This document shows positions 1 through 9,518 of a DNA stretch of 64,000 nt, one piece after another; position 1 is the stretch's first letter; every line of letters begins with the position of its first letter. The DNA is from Lysobacterales bacterium 66-474 (lineage in GTDB: Bacteria > Pseudomonadota > Gammaproteobacteria > Xanthomonadales > Rhodanobacteraceae). The position numbers and the translations under genes are program-made. Where the stretch lies: contig MKWP01000015.1 in NCBI GenBank assembly GCA_001899805.1, forward strand, positions 1 to 64,000, given 5' to 3'. The notes under the pieces were generated by a model. The model did no database searches, was not told the DNA's origin, and worked only from the letters and a program-made list of their open reading frames with translations.

Positions 1-66
1 AAGTTCAGCGACGCGAACGTGGCTTGCTTCATCGGCGGCGGTTCCGGATCGGCGATGTGGCTATGA
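1..66 (+). CDS. C-terminal end of an unidentified protein (partial)
   Basis: The first 21 codons form an open frame that runs in from outside the window and stops at TGA 64-66. The residues include a Cys followed by a Gly-Gly-Gly turn and end in Ala-Met-Trp-Leu. A Cys just before a glycine-rich turn near the C-terminus resembles the closing loop of thiolase-superfamily enzymes, and the next gene is a thiolase. The piece is too short to assign. The 166-base gap before the next gene holds a large imperfect palindrome. Confidence 0.45.
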   Translation, partial: KFSDANVACFIGGGSGSAMWL

Positions 67-121
67 TGCCTCAGATGGGGAATAAATCAGAGCTTCCCTT
101 GAGGAATTGAACAACAAACTT

Positions 122-208
122 TTGTCCACGAAGAACGCGAAGAACGCAAAAATGCAATGAAGATTTTCTGTTGATTCTCTTTGCGTCTTTTGCGTCCTTT
201 GCGGACAA
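122..208. repeat. Imperfect palindromic dispersed repeat (REP-like)
   Basis: Two 29-base arms (122-150 and 180-208) are inverted copies that match at 23 of 29 positions, with a 29-base AT-rich centre. Both arms are built from short GCGAAGAACGCAAA-type units, a motif I recall as an intergenic palindrome in many proteobacteria. It lies 24 bases before the thiolase start, so it would form a long hairpin in the leader if transcribed. I see no target-site duplication. Confidence 0.6.
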
Positions 209-232
209 TCGTTCTTTGCTTTGGAGAACAAC

Positions 233-1429
<1,197 letters not shown>

Positions 1430-1433
1430 CCGC

Positions 1434-2144
1434 ATGATCAACGCTCACTTGCTCGGACGGGGCCCACTGCGATCCAGGTGCTACAAAATATGGCTACATA
1501 TGGTGCTGGCTTGTGCCAGCGCCATCGCAATGACGAGCGTGCCAACAGCATCGCAGGCAAAAGCATCACAGGCGGGCGACACGTTTTACACTGTATTCGC
1601 AAGCGCTTGCCGAGTCGACGAACGCGCGCGGGAGCTTGGGTATGCGTCCGACGTAAATTCGCTGAGCGGTCTCGCCGACAAAGGCGCAGTCTTGATTTAC
1701 GTGATCGATATCGGCAATACGGGACCGCCTGTAGCCAAATCGACGGGCGAGAACCAACCGTACGAGGCGTTTGGGCTGTTTGTCGCCAATCAAGTCGACG
1801 CGAAAGACTTCCCAACGTCATCCATGCTTCCTGCCCGCGGGAAGTCTGTCGAGAATGCCTCAGACGCGACTACGCTTTTCCGAGCAGCCGACGGAAAGCT
1901 ATGGTCCATCGAATGGAGAGCTTCTGTTACTTTTGAAAGTGATCTCGAGCCCGGCGGTATGCTGGAAGGTCAGGGCGGATTGCTGTCCGACGCCGAGTAC
2001 GCCGACATGATCGCCTACTTGCAGACACGTCCGTTTCGCCTTTTGCCAGATTGGAAATCGGTTCTATCTGCGGCAGACACATTACCGGTTTGCAAGATCA
2101 AATGGACGCAAACCGATCGCTATCTTCGATTGATAAAGCGCTGA
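1434..2144 (+). CDS. Hypothetical secreted protein, AT-richer than its neighbours
   Basis: This 236-residue protein is not recognised. It starts five bases after the thiolase stop. From ATG 1434 a basic stretch (RSRCYK) is followed by a hydrophobic run and an Ala-rich site near SQA-KA, which fits a signal peptide. A later ATG at 1500 would lose the basic n-region. The mature part has two cysteines (FASACRVDE and LPVCKIKW) that could pair, and a conserved-looking segment LLSDAEYADMIAYLQTRPF. Codon use is visibly less G/C-biased than in the flanking genes, which suggests acquisition. No catalytic motif is visible. Confidence 0.6.
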   Translation: MINAHLLGRGPLRSRCYKIWLHMVLACASAIAMTSVPTASQAKASQAGDTFYTVFASACRVDERARELGYASDVNSLSGLADKGAVLIYVIDIGNTGPPVAKSTGENQPYEAFGLFVANQVDAKDFPTSSMLPARGKSVENASDATTLFRAADGKLWSIEWRASVTFESDLEPGGMLEGQGGLLSDAEYADMIAYLQTRPFRLLPDWKSVLSAADTLPVCKIKWTQTDRYLRLIKR

Positions 2145-2199
2145 CCTGCATTGCTCAGAGACGGGCCGGTCTGAATCCGGCAAAACGTTGGTACCTCGG

Positions 2200-2316
2200 T
2201 CAGAGCAGCAGCGCCAGTGCAAAAGTCCCCGGCATCATGAACGCCACCGCGAGTTTGATTGCGGTGCAGATCAAGAGACCGATTCAGGCGCCGACAGCTA
2301 CCTTGGCGGCGTGATC
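2200..2316 (-). pseudogene. Decayed 3' fragment of a DUF456 gene
   Basis: The minus strand encodes 37 residues that closely match the last 38 residues of the intact DUF456 gene at 3660-4145 (for example CTAIKLAVAFMMPGTFALAL against GTAIKLATAFMMLGTFALAL), and both end at an equivalent stop. The copy is interrupted by TGA where the intact gene has the Trp of TWIGL, and similarity ends abruptly upstream near 2316. The rest of 2145-2457 holds no gene I can support. This looks like the remnant of a duplication, with the MBL gene and a repeat now between the two copies. Confidence 0.75.
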
Positions 2317-2457
2317 AATCGCAGTCATCAGGGACCCGCACCTCGATCCGGAAAAATGGTTTGGCCTTGGGTGGGAGGAGCGAACCGAATCTCGCAACGA
2401 GATCGCTCAGGACGACGAGATTTGTCGCGCCACCCCACTCCTACCCTGCGAAGGATG

Positions 2458-3444
2458 TCAGGACCACGCAGCCTGCCGCCCACCGAGTGGATGGCAATAG
2501 AGTTCCCTTTTCGCGACTGGCACGCGCAGGCGCGAGTCGATGTAGTAGCCCACCATGGCTGCCACGCGGGCGCGCTCGTCCTGCGGGATGAATTCGGCGG
2601 CATTGCTCGTCCAGCCATCGATGCAAACCTGGCGTGGCAGGCTCGATCCGGAACAATCCAGCAGGGCATTGAACGCCTCGCGCCAGTGCAGGAACTGCGG
2701 ACGTGTCATGAGGGCGCCATGGCCCGGAATGAGTTGGCGAAAATCCGTCGAGGCAATTTCGTCGAGTGCACGACGCCAGCCATCGGGGCAAGCCGTATCG
2801 AGGAAAGGCACCATCGCCACGACCAGATCACCTGCAATGACGAGCCCGCCATCCTGGACCCAGATGTCGCCCTCGGTCGCCGCGAAGCGCGCCAGATGCA
2901 CGTCCAGCGTGCGCCCGCCGATGTCGAGTTTTCCGCTCTGAAGGATCGGATGGGTTGGCCGCAGGGCCTGCGGGTGCGCCACGCGTTCCAGGTCGACCCG
3001 GATTTCCGCAGCCTGTTCGGTATTTGCCTTGCCCGCGGCAAGGTAGCGCTCGGCATCGCGCCGGCTCTCGGGGAAGAACCCGGCCAGTGCCCCGTCGATC
3101 GCTTTGCTCGCATAAACCTGCGCGTCTGGAAATGCCTTCAACAGCGTCGCGTTTCCGCCAGTGTGGTCCAGGTGCCAGTGCGAATTGATGATGGCGACAA
3201 TCGGCTGCTTCCGGGCGGCCGCAATCGCCAGTATCCGCTGCTGTTGTTCGGCATGCCTGCCGGTATCGAAGACGATCAATCCGCGCGGTGCATCAAGGAT
3301 GACGGTGTTGCCGTCAGGTTGCCGCCCGGGCTGGAAACTTCCGGGAACCAACGTGTAGCGACCCACCGGCATGGCGACTGCCATTGCAAAACTTGCCGAA
3401 CCGGCGAGTAACAACAATGCAGAAGCCAACCCTCGGACGACCAT
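2458..3444 (-). CDS. Secreted MBL-fold hydrolase lacking one usual zinc ligand
   Basis: This 328-residue protein has an N-terminal signal peptide (hydrophobic through about residue 24) and a metallo-beta-lactamase fold. The metal motif HWHLDH covers H89, H91, D93 and H94. D206 is in AGDLV and H242 in PGHGAL. Where relatives normally have His before T-x-G-D, this protein has Ala: FAATEGD places A189 there, so the site may bind only one metal or use another residue such as H183. It resembles the SoxH/quinoprotein-associated MBL group. GGGAG precedes ATG 3444 at a good distance. Its substrate is unknown. Confidence 0.8.
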   Translation of the reverse strand: MVVRGLASALLLLAGSASFAMAVAMPVGRYTLVPGSFQPGRQPDGNTVILDAPRGLIVFDTGRHAEQQQRILAIAAARKQPIVAIINSHWHLDHTGGNATLLKAFPDAQVYASKAIDGALAGFFPESRRDAERYLAAGKANTEQAAEIRVDLERVAHPQALRPTHPILQSGKLDIGGRTLDVHLARFAATEGDIWVQDGGLVIAGDLVVAMVPFLDTACPDGWRRALDEIASTDFRQLIPGHGALMTRPQFLHWREAFNALLDCSGSSLPRQVCIDGWTSNAAEFIPQDERARVAAMVGYYIDSRLRVPVAKRELYCHPLGGRQAAWS

Positions 3445-3547
3445 ATCGTGCTCCCGACTGGAAGATCCGCAGTCATGAAATCAGCTTGCGCTTCCAGGAC
3501 AAAAGAGACAATAGGACTTCCTTCATGGTATCGACCCCGGCGAGCAA

Positions 3548-3631
3548 GTAGCCGGATGCAGCCGCCTTGCGGCGAAATCCGGGAACGCTGACAGCCCGAC
3601 CCCGGATTCCGCTTCTCTCCATCCGGGCTAC
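3548..3631. repeat. Dispersed GTAGCCCGGAT-type inverted repeat
   Basis: The outer arms GTAGCCGGATG (3548-3558) and CATCCGGGCTACG (about 3620-3632) are inverted, as are AATCCGGG and CCCGGATT further in. One arm contains its own hairpin, GCCGCCTTGCGGC. I recall this kind of element as common between genes in Xanthomonadales and other proteobacteria. It lies between the MBL gene and the 3' end of the DUF456 gene, and could end transcription of the latter. Confidence 0.6.
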
Positions 3632-3659
3632 GATGGTTGGCCCAACTTGCGTCGCCCTT

Positions 3660-4145
3660 TCAAAACAGCAATGCCAAGGCGAACGTCCCCAGCATCATGA
3701 ACGCCGTTGCAAGCTTGATCGCGGTGCCGATCACAAGCCCGATCCAGGTGCCGACGCCGACGCGCGCGGCGTGTTCGACGCGGCTGCCGCTCGCAAGCTG
3801 CCCGACGATCGCGCCGATGAACGGGCCGAGGATGATGCCTGGGATGCCGAAGAAGATTCCAACGATGGTGCCGATGAAGGCACCCCACGCTGCCGCCTTG
3901 CTGGCGCCGTATTTCTTCGCGCCCCAGGTTCCAGCCAGGAAATCGAACACGATCGAGAACACGGCCAGCACGCCGAGGAACACGATCACCCAGACGGGGA
4001 TCTTTTCGAAGTGCCCGACCCACGCGGCCAGCAACATGCCGCCGAACATCACCGGGATGCCCGGCAGGTTGGGCAGGATCGCGCCGACCAGGCCGGCAAC
4101 GATCAGGATGCCGGCAATGACGTACCAGAGGATGTTCCAGTCCAT
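3660..4145 (-). CDS. DUF456 membrane protein
   Basis: This 161-residue protein is almost wholly hydrophobic, with about five to six membrane segments and glycine-zipper stretches such as GAFIGTIVGIFFGIPG and GPFIGAIVGQL. This is the pattern of the DUF456 inner-membrane family, whose function is unknown. I start it at ATG 4145 (MDWNILWYV), as in the family, not at an upstream codon that adds eight polar residues. A decayed copy of its 3' end lies at 2200-2316. It is flanked by dispersed repeats on both sides. Confidence 0.85.
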   Translation of the reverse strand: MDWNILWYVIAGILIVAGLVGAILPNLPGIPVMFGGMLLAAWVGHFEKIPVWVIVFLGVLAVFSIVFDFLAGTWGAKKYGASKAAAWGAFIGTIVGIFFGIPGIILGPFIGAIVGQLASGSRVEHAARVGVGTWIGLVIGTAIKLATAFMMLGTFALALLF

Positions 4146-4170
4146 CAGCGCAGGATAGCCGGAACGCATC

Positions 4171-4290
4171 TCCCCTCTCCCTCCGGGAGAGGGGTTGGGG
4201 GTGAGGGTGCGGATTAGCTCAGTGCGACATCGAGCAAGCCCGGACCCTCACCCACCCCATTCGGGGCACCCTCTCCCGAAGGGAGAGGGG
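4171..4290. repeat. Dispersed CCCTCTCCC/GGGAGAGGG inverted-repeat element
   Basis: The left end is a hairpin, CCCTCTCC-CTCC-GGGAGAGGG, followed by GGGGGTGAGGGT. The right end mirrors it: ACCCTCACCC, then CCCTCTCCC-GAA-GGGAGAGGGG. The whole is a 120-base palindrome-like unit with a small hairpin at each tip. I recall elements of this form as abundant in intergenic DNA of many high-GC proteobacteria. A short GGATTAGCTCAGT stretch inside looks like a tRNA D-arm but no tRNA folds around it. Confidence 0.65.
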
Positions 4291-4324
4291 AAAAGCGACC
4301 AAACCCATCGCAAGACGTGGCGTG

Positions 4325-6331
4325 TTACTTCGTTGGCGTGAGTTGCAACGTCAGCACCTCGAACGGTTGCAGCGTGATCGTGACTGCGTGGTCGGCGTCC
4401 AGCGCCTTCGGCGCGCTGTTGAAGCCGGTATGCCATACATCGCTGACGTCGAACTTCCGCGCAGCGCCTTCGGGCAACTGCAGTTGCCGGCCGACATCCA
4501 GGATCGCGAGCTGCGGCTTGTCGTCGGGATTGCGCAGCGTGATGAAAGCTTTCGTCGGCGACCATGCGGCCCAGCCATAGACATCAAGACGCCCGGGATC
4601 GCCGCCGATCCAGTGGCTGTCGCGCAACACGTCGGCATTGGCGCGCGACCAGTTGGCCGCTTGCGCCAGCGTGTCCCAATCCGCGTCGGTCAGAAGCGAT
4701 GGCGTGACGTACAGCTCTTGCAGGCCGGTGCCGGTCGCGAAGTAGGAATGCACCTCGTTGGCGAAGTCGTGGCCGGGATCGGTGTCGAGGTGCACCGCAT
4801 GCTGCGCGTAGATGATCCCGTGCAGCATCAGTGAATTGATCGGGAACAGCGGGCCTTTCTCGACGATGTTGCGGTAAGTCTGTTCGTCGCGATAGGTGAT
4901 CCATTGCTCGCGATAAGGTCCGACGCCCGTGAAATTGTGGTCGTAGCCGTCGCGCCAGATCGAATCGGCGTACTTCAGCCAGAACGGCGACGCCCAGGTG
5001 CCGGTGGTGAGGTTGATGAAGGTGTTCGGTTTGTCGGCGCGGATGTCGTCGATCAACTGGATCGCCGCCGCAAAATCGCTGTCGAACGCGCTACCCGGAT
5101 AAACGCTGTCGACGTTGCCGGTACCGTCGAACTTGAACTGGTTGATGCAGTCTTCGTCGAGCAACGTCATCACCACTTCGTGGAAGCGCTTCCAGTATTT
5201 CGGGCCTGACAATGCGAAACCGTTGTCGACGATCTCGTAGCCGCGCTTCCTTCCGTTGGCGATGCGTTCGCCATGCGGCTTGCTGTAGCCGCCCCACGGC
5301 GACAACCACACGCCGGGTGCCGCGCCATACTTTTCCGCTGCCTTGCACAGCGGCACGAAACCGTGCGGAAACGCCTTGCTGAAGTTCCACCCGCCGCTGT
5401 AATCGTCCCAGCCGTCGTCGAACAGGAACGAATCCATCTTCACGTGGCGTTTTTCGACCAGCTCCCTGCCGAAGGTATTGATGCGGTCCAGCGCCTCGGC
5501 CTCGGTGTACGGGGTGAAATAGCCGATGTCGTACCACGAGTTGTAGTGCAGGAACGGCCGGTACGGATGTGCGCGTTCGCGTTCGATGTAGGCGGCGAAG
5601 TCGCGCCGCATTTGTCCGGCATGCGCAACGCCGATCACCGCCGAGTAGGTTACCGACTGGCCCTTGGGCAGCGGCAGCGTGCGCTCGATCCACAACTTCA
5701 CCTTGCCGCGCCAGGCATCGGCTTTCGACATCGGATGCTCGAAGCCCAGCCAATCGTCGTGCGACACCACCGGGGAGCCATCGACCGAGCCGTCGACGAT
5801 GACATCGGGCGCGTTGGCGCCGAACAGCGAGACCCTGGTGATCGGCTCGTCAGCATTCAACGCAGTGATCGTGACGATCTCGCGCAGGTAATCGGAACCG
5901 TCGCGCTGCACCAGTTTCCAGTCGACGCGGATATTGCCTTTCGGACCGAGGAATGTACCTTCGACGGCCTTGCCGGGAATGCGATCAGCCAGGCGCGAGG
6001 CTTTGGCATCGACCGGCAGCGCGACTTCTCGCAACGCGCCTTGCAGACGGAAGTCGCTGGTGCCGAGCGTGCTGCCGTCCTTGAACGTCAGCGAAAACGG
6101 ATCGGTGACCGCAATCGGCACGTGATGGGGCTTGTCGGTGACCACCAGATCGGATAGAGCGCCGCCCTGCACTTGCCACGCCGCCGTGACAACGCCGTTG
6201 CCAAAGTACGTCGGCGTGCCGTTCGGCTCTTGGGCAAATACCGCCGTGGTGACAAGCATGGCGCAGAAGGCCGTGGCCCATGCGATCCAGCGAAGACGCG
6301 CGCGCGCGCCGCGCCAATGGCTTGCAGGCAT
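4325..6331 (-). CDS. Secreted GH36-like alpha-galactosidase-type glycoside hydrolase
   Basis: This 668-residue protein has a signal peptide with an Arg-rich n-region and a site near VFA-QE (residues 33-34). An N-terminal beta-sandwich of about 250 residues precedes a TIM barrel with FLFDDGWDD (about 302-310), GVWLSPWGGY (about 340-349) and FKFDG (399-403). By family analogy D402 is the likely nucleophile. SIWRDGYDHN (about 458-467) may carry the acid/base. A small beta-domain follows. Clan GH-D enzymes release alpha-galactose, but substrates vary and relatives are often mislabelled enterotoxin. No sugar transporter is adjacent, so the substrate is open. Confidence 0.8.
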   Translation of the reverse strand: MPASHWRGARARLRWIAWATAFCAMLVTTAVFAQEPNGTPTYFGNGVVTAAWQVQGGALSDLVVTDKPHHVPIAVTDPFSLTFKDGSTLGTSDFRLQGALREVALPVDAKASRLADRIPGKAVEGTFLGPKGNIRVDWKLVQRDGSDYLREIVTITALNADEPITRVSLFGANAPDVIVDGSVDGSPVVSHDDWLGFEHPMSKADAWRGKVKLWIERTLPLPKGQSVTYSAVIGVAHAGQMRRDFAAYIERERAHPYRPFLHYNSWYDIGYFTPYTEAEALDRINTFGRELVEKRHVKMDSFLFDDGWDDYSGGWNFSKAFPHGFVPLCKAAEKYGAAPGVWLSPWGGYSKPHGERIANGRKRGYEIVDNGFALSGPKYWKRFHEVVMTLLDEDCINQFKFDGTGNVDSVYPGSAFDSDFAAAIQLIDDIRADKPNTFINLTTGTWASPFWLKYADSIWRDGYDHNFTGVGPYREQWITYRDEQTYRNIVEKGPLFPINSLMLHGIIYAQHAVHLDTDPGHDFANEVHSYFATGTGLQELYVTPSLLTDADWDTLAQAANWSRANADVLRDSHWIGGDPGRLDVYGWAAWSPTKAFITLRNPDDKPQLAILDVGRQLQLPEGAARKFDVSDVWHTGFNSAPKALDADHAVTITLQPFEVLTLQLTPTK

Positions 6332-6409
6332 TTACAGATTCCGACGGCGCGGGACTCCCCGCACGGTCATTGTGCCGGAACCGCATCCGCTGGGCGTGCG
6401 CCTGCGTGT

Positions 6410-7183
6410 TCAGCGCCCGGACGCCGTGAGCCCCGATCCTTCGCGCTTTGCAGGCCGTGGCCACGGGCAGATCATCGGCACCCGACGGCGATATTCGCGG
6501 TATTCAGGGTGCATAGCGACCAGATCGCGCTCCTCCAGGAACCACACCGCGATCAGGGTGTAACCCGTGGTCGCCACGGCGAACAACAAATGTCCGACGC
6601 TCATCCGCGGAATCGCCCAGAACGCGATGATGAAGCCCAGCATCATGGGATGCCGGACGATCCGGTAATAGAAGCTGTCGTCGAATTCGGGCTGCGTGTA
6701 GGCGATGCCGCGTACGCGCAGCCATACCTGGCGCAACCCGAAAAGGTCGAAGTGGTCGATGACGAAGGTGCCGCTCAGGACGACCAGCCAGCCGAACCCG
6801 GAGAGTGCATACAACAACCACCACGCCGGTCCCTGGCCGACATCCCAGACCACACCGGGCAGCGGTCGCCATTGCCAGTACAGCAGGATCAACGCCAAGC
6901 TGCTCAACAGGACGTACGTACTGCGTTCGATCGACGGGCTCATCCAGCCCGTCAGCCACTTCTTGAAACCGCTCCGCGCCATGCCGCTGTGCTGCACCGC
7001 GAACAGGCCGAGCAGCGCGATATCGATGACCCAGTCGATTGCCGTGCCGGCCGGAACCGGCATCGGTCGATCCAGCGTTCGCGGAAGGGGGGCGTCTGCG
7101 ACAAAACCGATGGCGTAAAGGAACGTCAGGAAAAACAGTACGTAGCACAAAACGCCGTACACGAAGATCAGGGCGCTACGCAT
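6410..7183 (-). CDS. mddA: MddA/NnrU-type membrane methyltransferase (methanethiol S-methyltransferase-like)
   Basis: This 257-residue membrane protein has about six hydrophobic segments. Signature patches are FAVQHSGMAR near residue 61, FYYRIVRHPMMLGF about 168-181 and FLEERDL near 216. The RHPMxxGF patch is the cofactor-side motif of the isoprenylcysteine-methyltransferase-like superfamily. MddA members methylate methanethiol to dimethyl sulphide using SAM, in the inner membrane. ATG 7183 follows GGAGAG by six bases. NnrU-family proteins share this layout, so the exact substrate is not certain. Confidence 0.75.
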   Translation of the reverse strand: MRSALIFVYGVLCYVLFFLTFLYAIGFVADAPLPRTLDRPMPVPAGTAIDWVIDIALLGLFAVQHSGMARSGFKKWLTGWMSPSIERSTYVLLSSLALILLYWQWRPLPGVVWDVGQGPAWWLLYALSGFGWLVVLSGTFVIDHFDLFGLRQVWLRVRGIAYTQPEFDDSFYYRIVRHPMMLGFIIAFWAIPRMSVGHLLFAVATTGYTLIAVWFLEERDLVAMHPEYREYRRRVPMICPWPRPAKREGSGLTASGR

Positions 7184-7256
7184 GATTGCTCTCCATTGGG
7201 AGGGGCGAAAAGAACTGCGCGGCATGTGCAGCGGACATCTCCAGGTCCTCAAGGCT

Positions 7257-7751
7257 TCATTGCGTTGCCGACGGATCGTCGGCTGGATTGACGTAGTGGA
7301 TCTGGAACGGCCCGTAGAAGCTCAAGTCGATCACGACTTCCTCGTCGCCGCTGTAAACCCAGTGAGGGTGGATTGCCGGGAGCGATGCAAACCCCATCGG
7401 CGGCAGCGCCTTGGCATTCGACTTGTCCACCTTGTCGCCCATGCCGGGGTAAACCATTCCACGCAGCACGCTGAAGTTTTCCGCGGCCGGATGCCAGTGC
7501 GGCGCAAACGTCGTGTGCGGCGGAATTTTCAGACGCACAACCGAAAAACCTTCCGCGAAGGGGTTGCCGCTCAACACCGCGATCTGCACACCCTTCGGCA
7601 GCACCGGCGGCGCCGGCATCCATTTCAATTCATCGGGGGCGAGCACGGTGCGATCCGTCGGTGCGGGCGCCTGGGCCATCGCAGCGGTCATTCCCGCTGC
7701 GAATCCAAGCAAGCACGCCAAGGGTATCGCCAAGCGCCAGTGCATGTTCAT
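7257..7751 (-). CDS. Periplasmic cupin-domain protein
   Basis: This 164-residue protein has a signal peptide ending near AMA-QA (about 25-26) and one cupin barrel. The metal-binding pattern PHWHPAAENFSVLRG supplies two His and a Glu, and IHPHWVY gives a later His, so a bound metal is plausible. GGAGGG lies about eight bases before ATG 7751; a second ATG is two codons in. The open frame continues upstream to 7958, but that part is low-complexity and has no SD. Secreted cupins with this HWHPxxE motif are usually of unknown function. The 210-base stretch to the cytochrome gene contains nothing else I can support. Confidence 0.75.
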   Translation of the reverse strand: MNMHWRLAIPLACLLGFAAGMTAAMAQAPAPTDRTVLAPDELKWMPAPPVLPKGVQIAVLSGNPFAEGFSVVRLKIPPHTTFAPHWHPAAENFSVLRGMVYPGMGDKVDKSNAKALPPMGFASLPAIHPHWVYSGDEEVVIDLSFYGPFQIHYVNPADDPSATQ

Positions 7752-7961
7752 CTTCGTGCCCTCCGTGTGGCCGCAGTCGAGCGGATTCGATCGACTTGCC
7801 GCGCCGCCAATGCCAACCCCGCGCCTGCGGGCAAGGCCACCGTCGCGATCGTGGCAATCGTCATGTCGGGGAACACCGAATACCGCAGGATTGCGACATG
7901 CGACAGGACCGAAATCCGGACTTGCCGTGTCTTCGCCCTGCATCCGGGACTCTTGCATGGC

Positions 7962-9398
7962 TCACAACGCCGACAGGAACGCCACCAGATCCTGTTTTTG
8001 CCGCTCACTCATGCCGACGTGGAAGCGTGTGTCGTAGAAGTTCACCACGTCCATCAGCGTCGCCGCCGAACCGTTGTGGAAATACGGCGCGCGTGCCGCC
8101 AAGCCGCGCAGGTTCGGACCCTTGAACTTGCCGATGTCGGCCCACTTGCCGGTCAGCATCGCGAGGCCGGGGTCGGTGGTCTGCACGGCTTGCCCGGTGC
8201 GATTGTTGGTGAGCGTGTACAGCGGCATGTCCGGCGTGCGCCGGCTGGCGTCGGCGATGCCGATGTCGAGCGGTGCAGCGACCGAATGGTTGCCGATGTT
8301 GGGCGCGTCGTGGCAGGTGCCGCAGGTGCCGCGGATCACCGGCTTGCCGGTCGCATCGTTGAGGCCCGCCACGCCGCTGATGTTGATCGGCAGCGAATCG
8401 AACACATCCTGCCCGCGCGCGACCGCGGCGCGGCCCGATTGCCAGGGACCGGAACGACGCAACACGAGCGGATCACGCCAGTGGTCGAACAGTCGCATCA
8501 CCCGCGGATCGAACGGTTCGGTGGTCGGGTCGTTGCCGAGCGAGTCGTTGATGCCGACCCAGAATTTCTGCTGCGCAAGGATGTCGGCGCCGCCCATGAC
8601 GCCGTCGGCGTTGAGTGCGCCGGCCTCGTTGTCGAAGGCTTGCGCGGTGAACAGGTGCGATTCGAATTCGACGATTTCGCTGATGGTGAGTTCGCTTGGC
8701 GCAACCGCTGCCTGCTCGTGCCCGAGGACCGCGTGCAGCGCCTGCGAAGCCAGGCTGAGGCGGACGTCCTCGTGGTCGATGCCGGCATCCATCGGCGGCT
8801 TGAACGGCATGTAGGTTTCGCGGCCATCCCACATCACCGCGGTATCCCAGATGAGGTTCGTCGCCGGCAGCGGACGCCGGAACAACGACAGTTCCGCGGC
8901 ACTGGCGTAGTGGTAGGGATCGTCGACCGCGGTGAGCGTGAATTCGGCGTCGGCGGGAATGGGCAAGCCGACCCGGATCACGCCGTGGTCGAGCAACATC
9001 GAATAGGCGGCTTCGCGCGCGGCCAGCGTCGAGACATTCGCCAGCGGCGAGTCGGCGCCGTCGACCGGGCGGAAAATCGGATCGGTACCACGCGTCGCCA
9101 CGAAACGGCGTTGCACTTCCGCGGCGGAAATCGTCCAGCCTTCGGCCTGGCGGTGGCAGGAGTTGCAGGAACGTCCGTTGCTGCCGAGGCTCTGGAAGAA
9201 CGAATTGCCCGTGTCGATGCGGCCGTCCGGCGCATTGGTTTGCAACTGGCCGGACGGATCCCGCGTGACCAGCGGATCGCGGTCCGGCCGCGGCGCGAAC
9301 GAATGGGGTTGCGCCATGCCCGCGATGGACAGCAAGGCCGCGACAGTCGCCGCGGCAATCCTTGTGCGAACGACAGAACTGCGGTTTGGATTCGGCAT
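7962..9398 (-). CDS. Di-haem cytochrome c (cytochrome c peroxidase/MauG-like)
   Basis: This 478-residue exported protein has a signal peptide (basic start, hydrophobic 15-28) and two c-type haem sites, CNSCH (C78-H82) and CGTCH (C359-H363). PYFHNGSAATLMDVVNFYD near the C-terminus is typical of the di-haem peroxidase/MauG superfamily. It should act in the periplasm after the Ccm haem-ligation system. The family spans peroxide reduction and protein-radical chemistry, and substrate cannot be told from sequence. At 478 residues it is longer than classical CcpA (about 330). It lies downstream of the sigma/kinase pair on the same strand. Confidence 0.85.
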   Translation of the reverse strand: MPNPNRSSVVRTRIAAATVAALLSIAGMAQPHSFAPRPDRDPLVTRDPSGQLQTNAPDGRIDTGNSFFQSLGSNGRSCNSCHRQAEGWTISAAEVQRRFVATRGTDPIFRPVDGADSPLANVSTLAAREAAYSMLLDHGVIRVGLPIPADAEFTLTAVDDPYHYASAAELSLFRRPLPATNLIWDTAVMWDGRETYMPFKPPMDAGIDHEDVRLSLASQALHAVLGHEQAAVAPSELTISEIVEFESHLFTAQAFDNEAGALNADGVMGGADILAQQKFWVGINDSLGNDPTTEPFDPRVMRLFDHWRDPLVLRRSGPWQSGRAAVARGQDVFDSLPINISGVAGLNDATGKPVIRGTCGTCHDAPNIGNHSVAAPLDIGIADASRRTPDMPLYTLTNNRTGQAVQTTDPGLAMLTGKWADIGKFKGPNLRGLAARAPYFHNGSAATLMDVVNFYDTRFHVGMSERQKQDLVAFLSAL

Positions 9399-9518
9399 GG
9401 CATTCCCCTGTCCGTCGGCACCCGCCTGTCGCGGGCCTCATCGCGAACAACACCGCACGGCCGCGGATTGCGACATGCGGTTCCGGGGAACAGGGTGTTC
9501 GGAAGCGGGGCCTCCGGT

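Noticed and set aside
4205-4240. tRNA-like GGATTAGCTCAGT stretch
   Set aside because: It lies within the double-hairpin repeat and there is no acceptor stem, anticodon arm or T-arm around it.
7748-7864. Small hydrophobic peptide frame between cupin and cytochrome genes
   Set aside because: No SD, low-complexity Ala/Arg composition, and no similarity to known short proteins.
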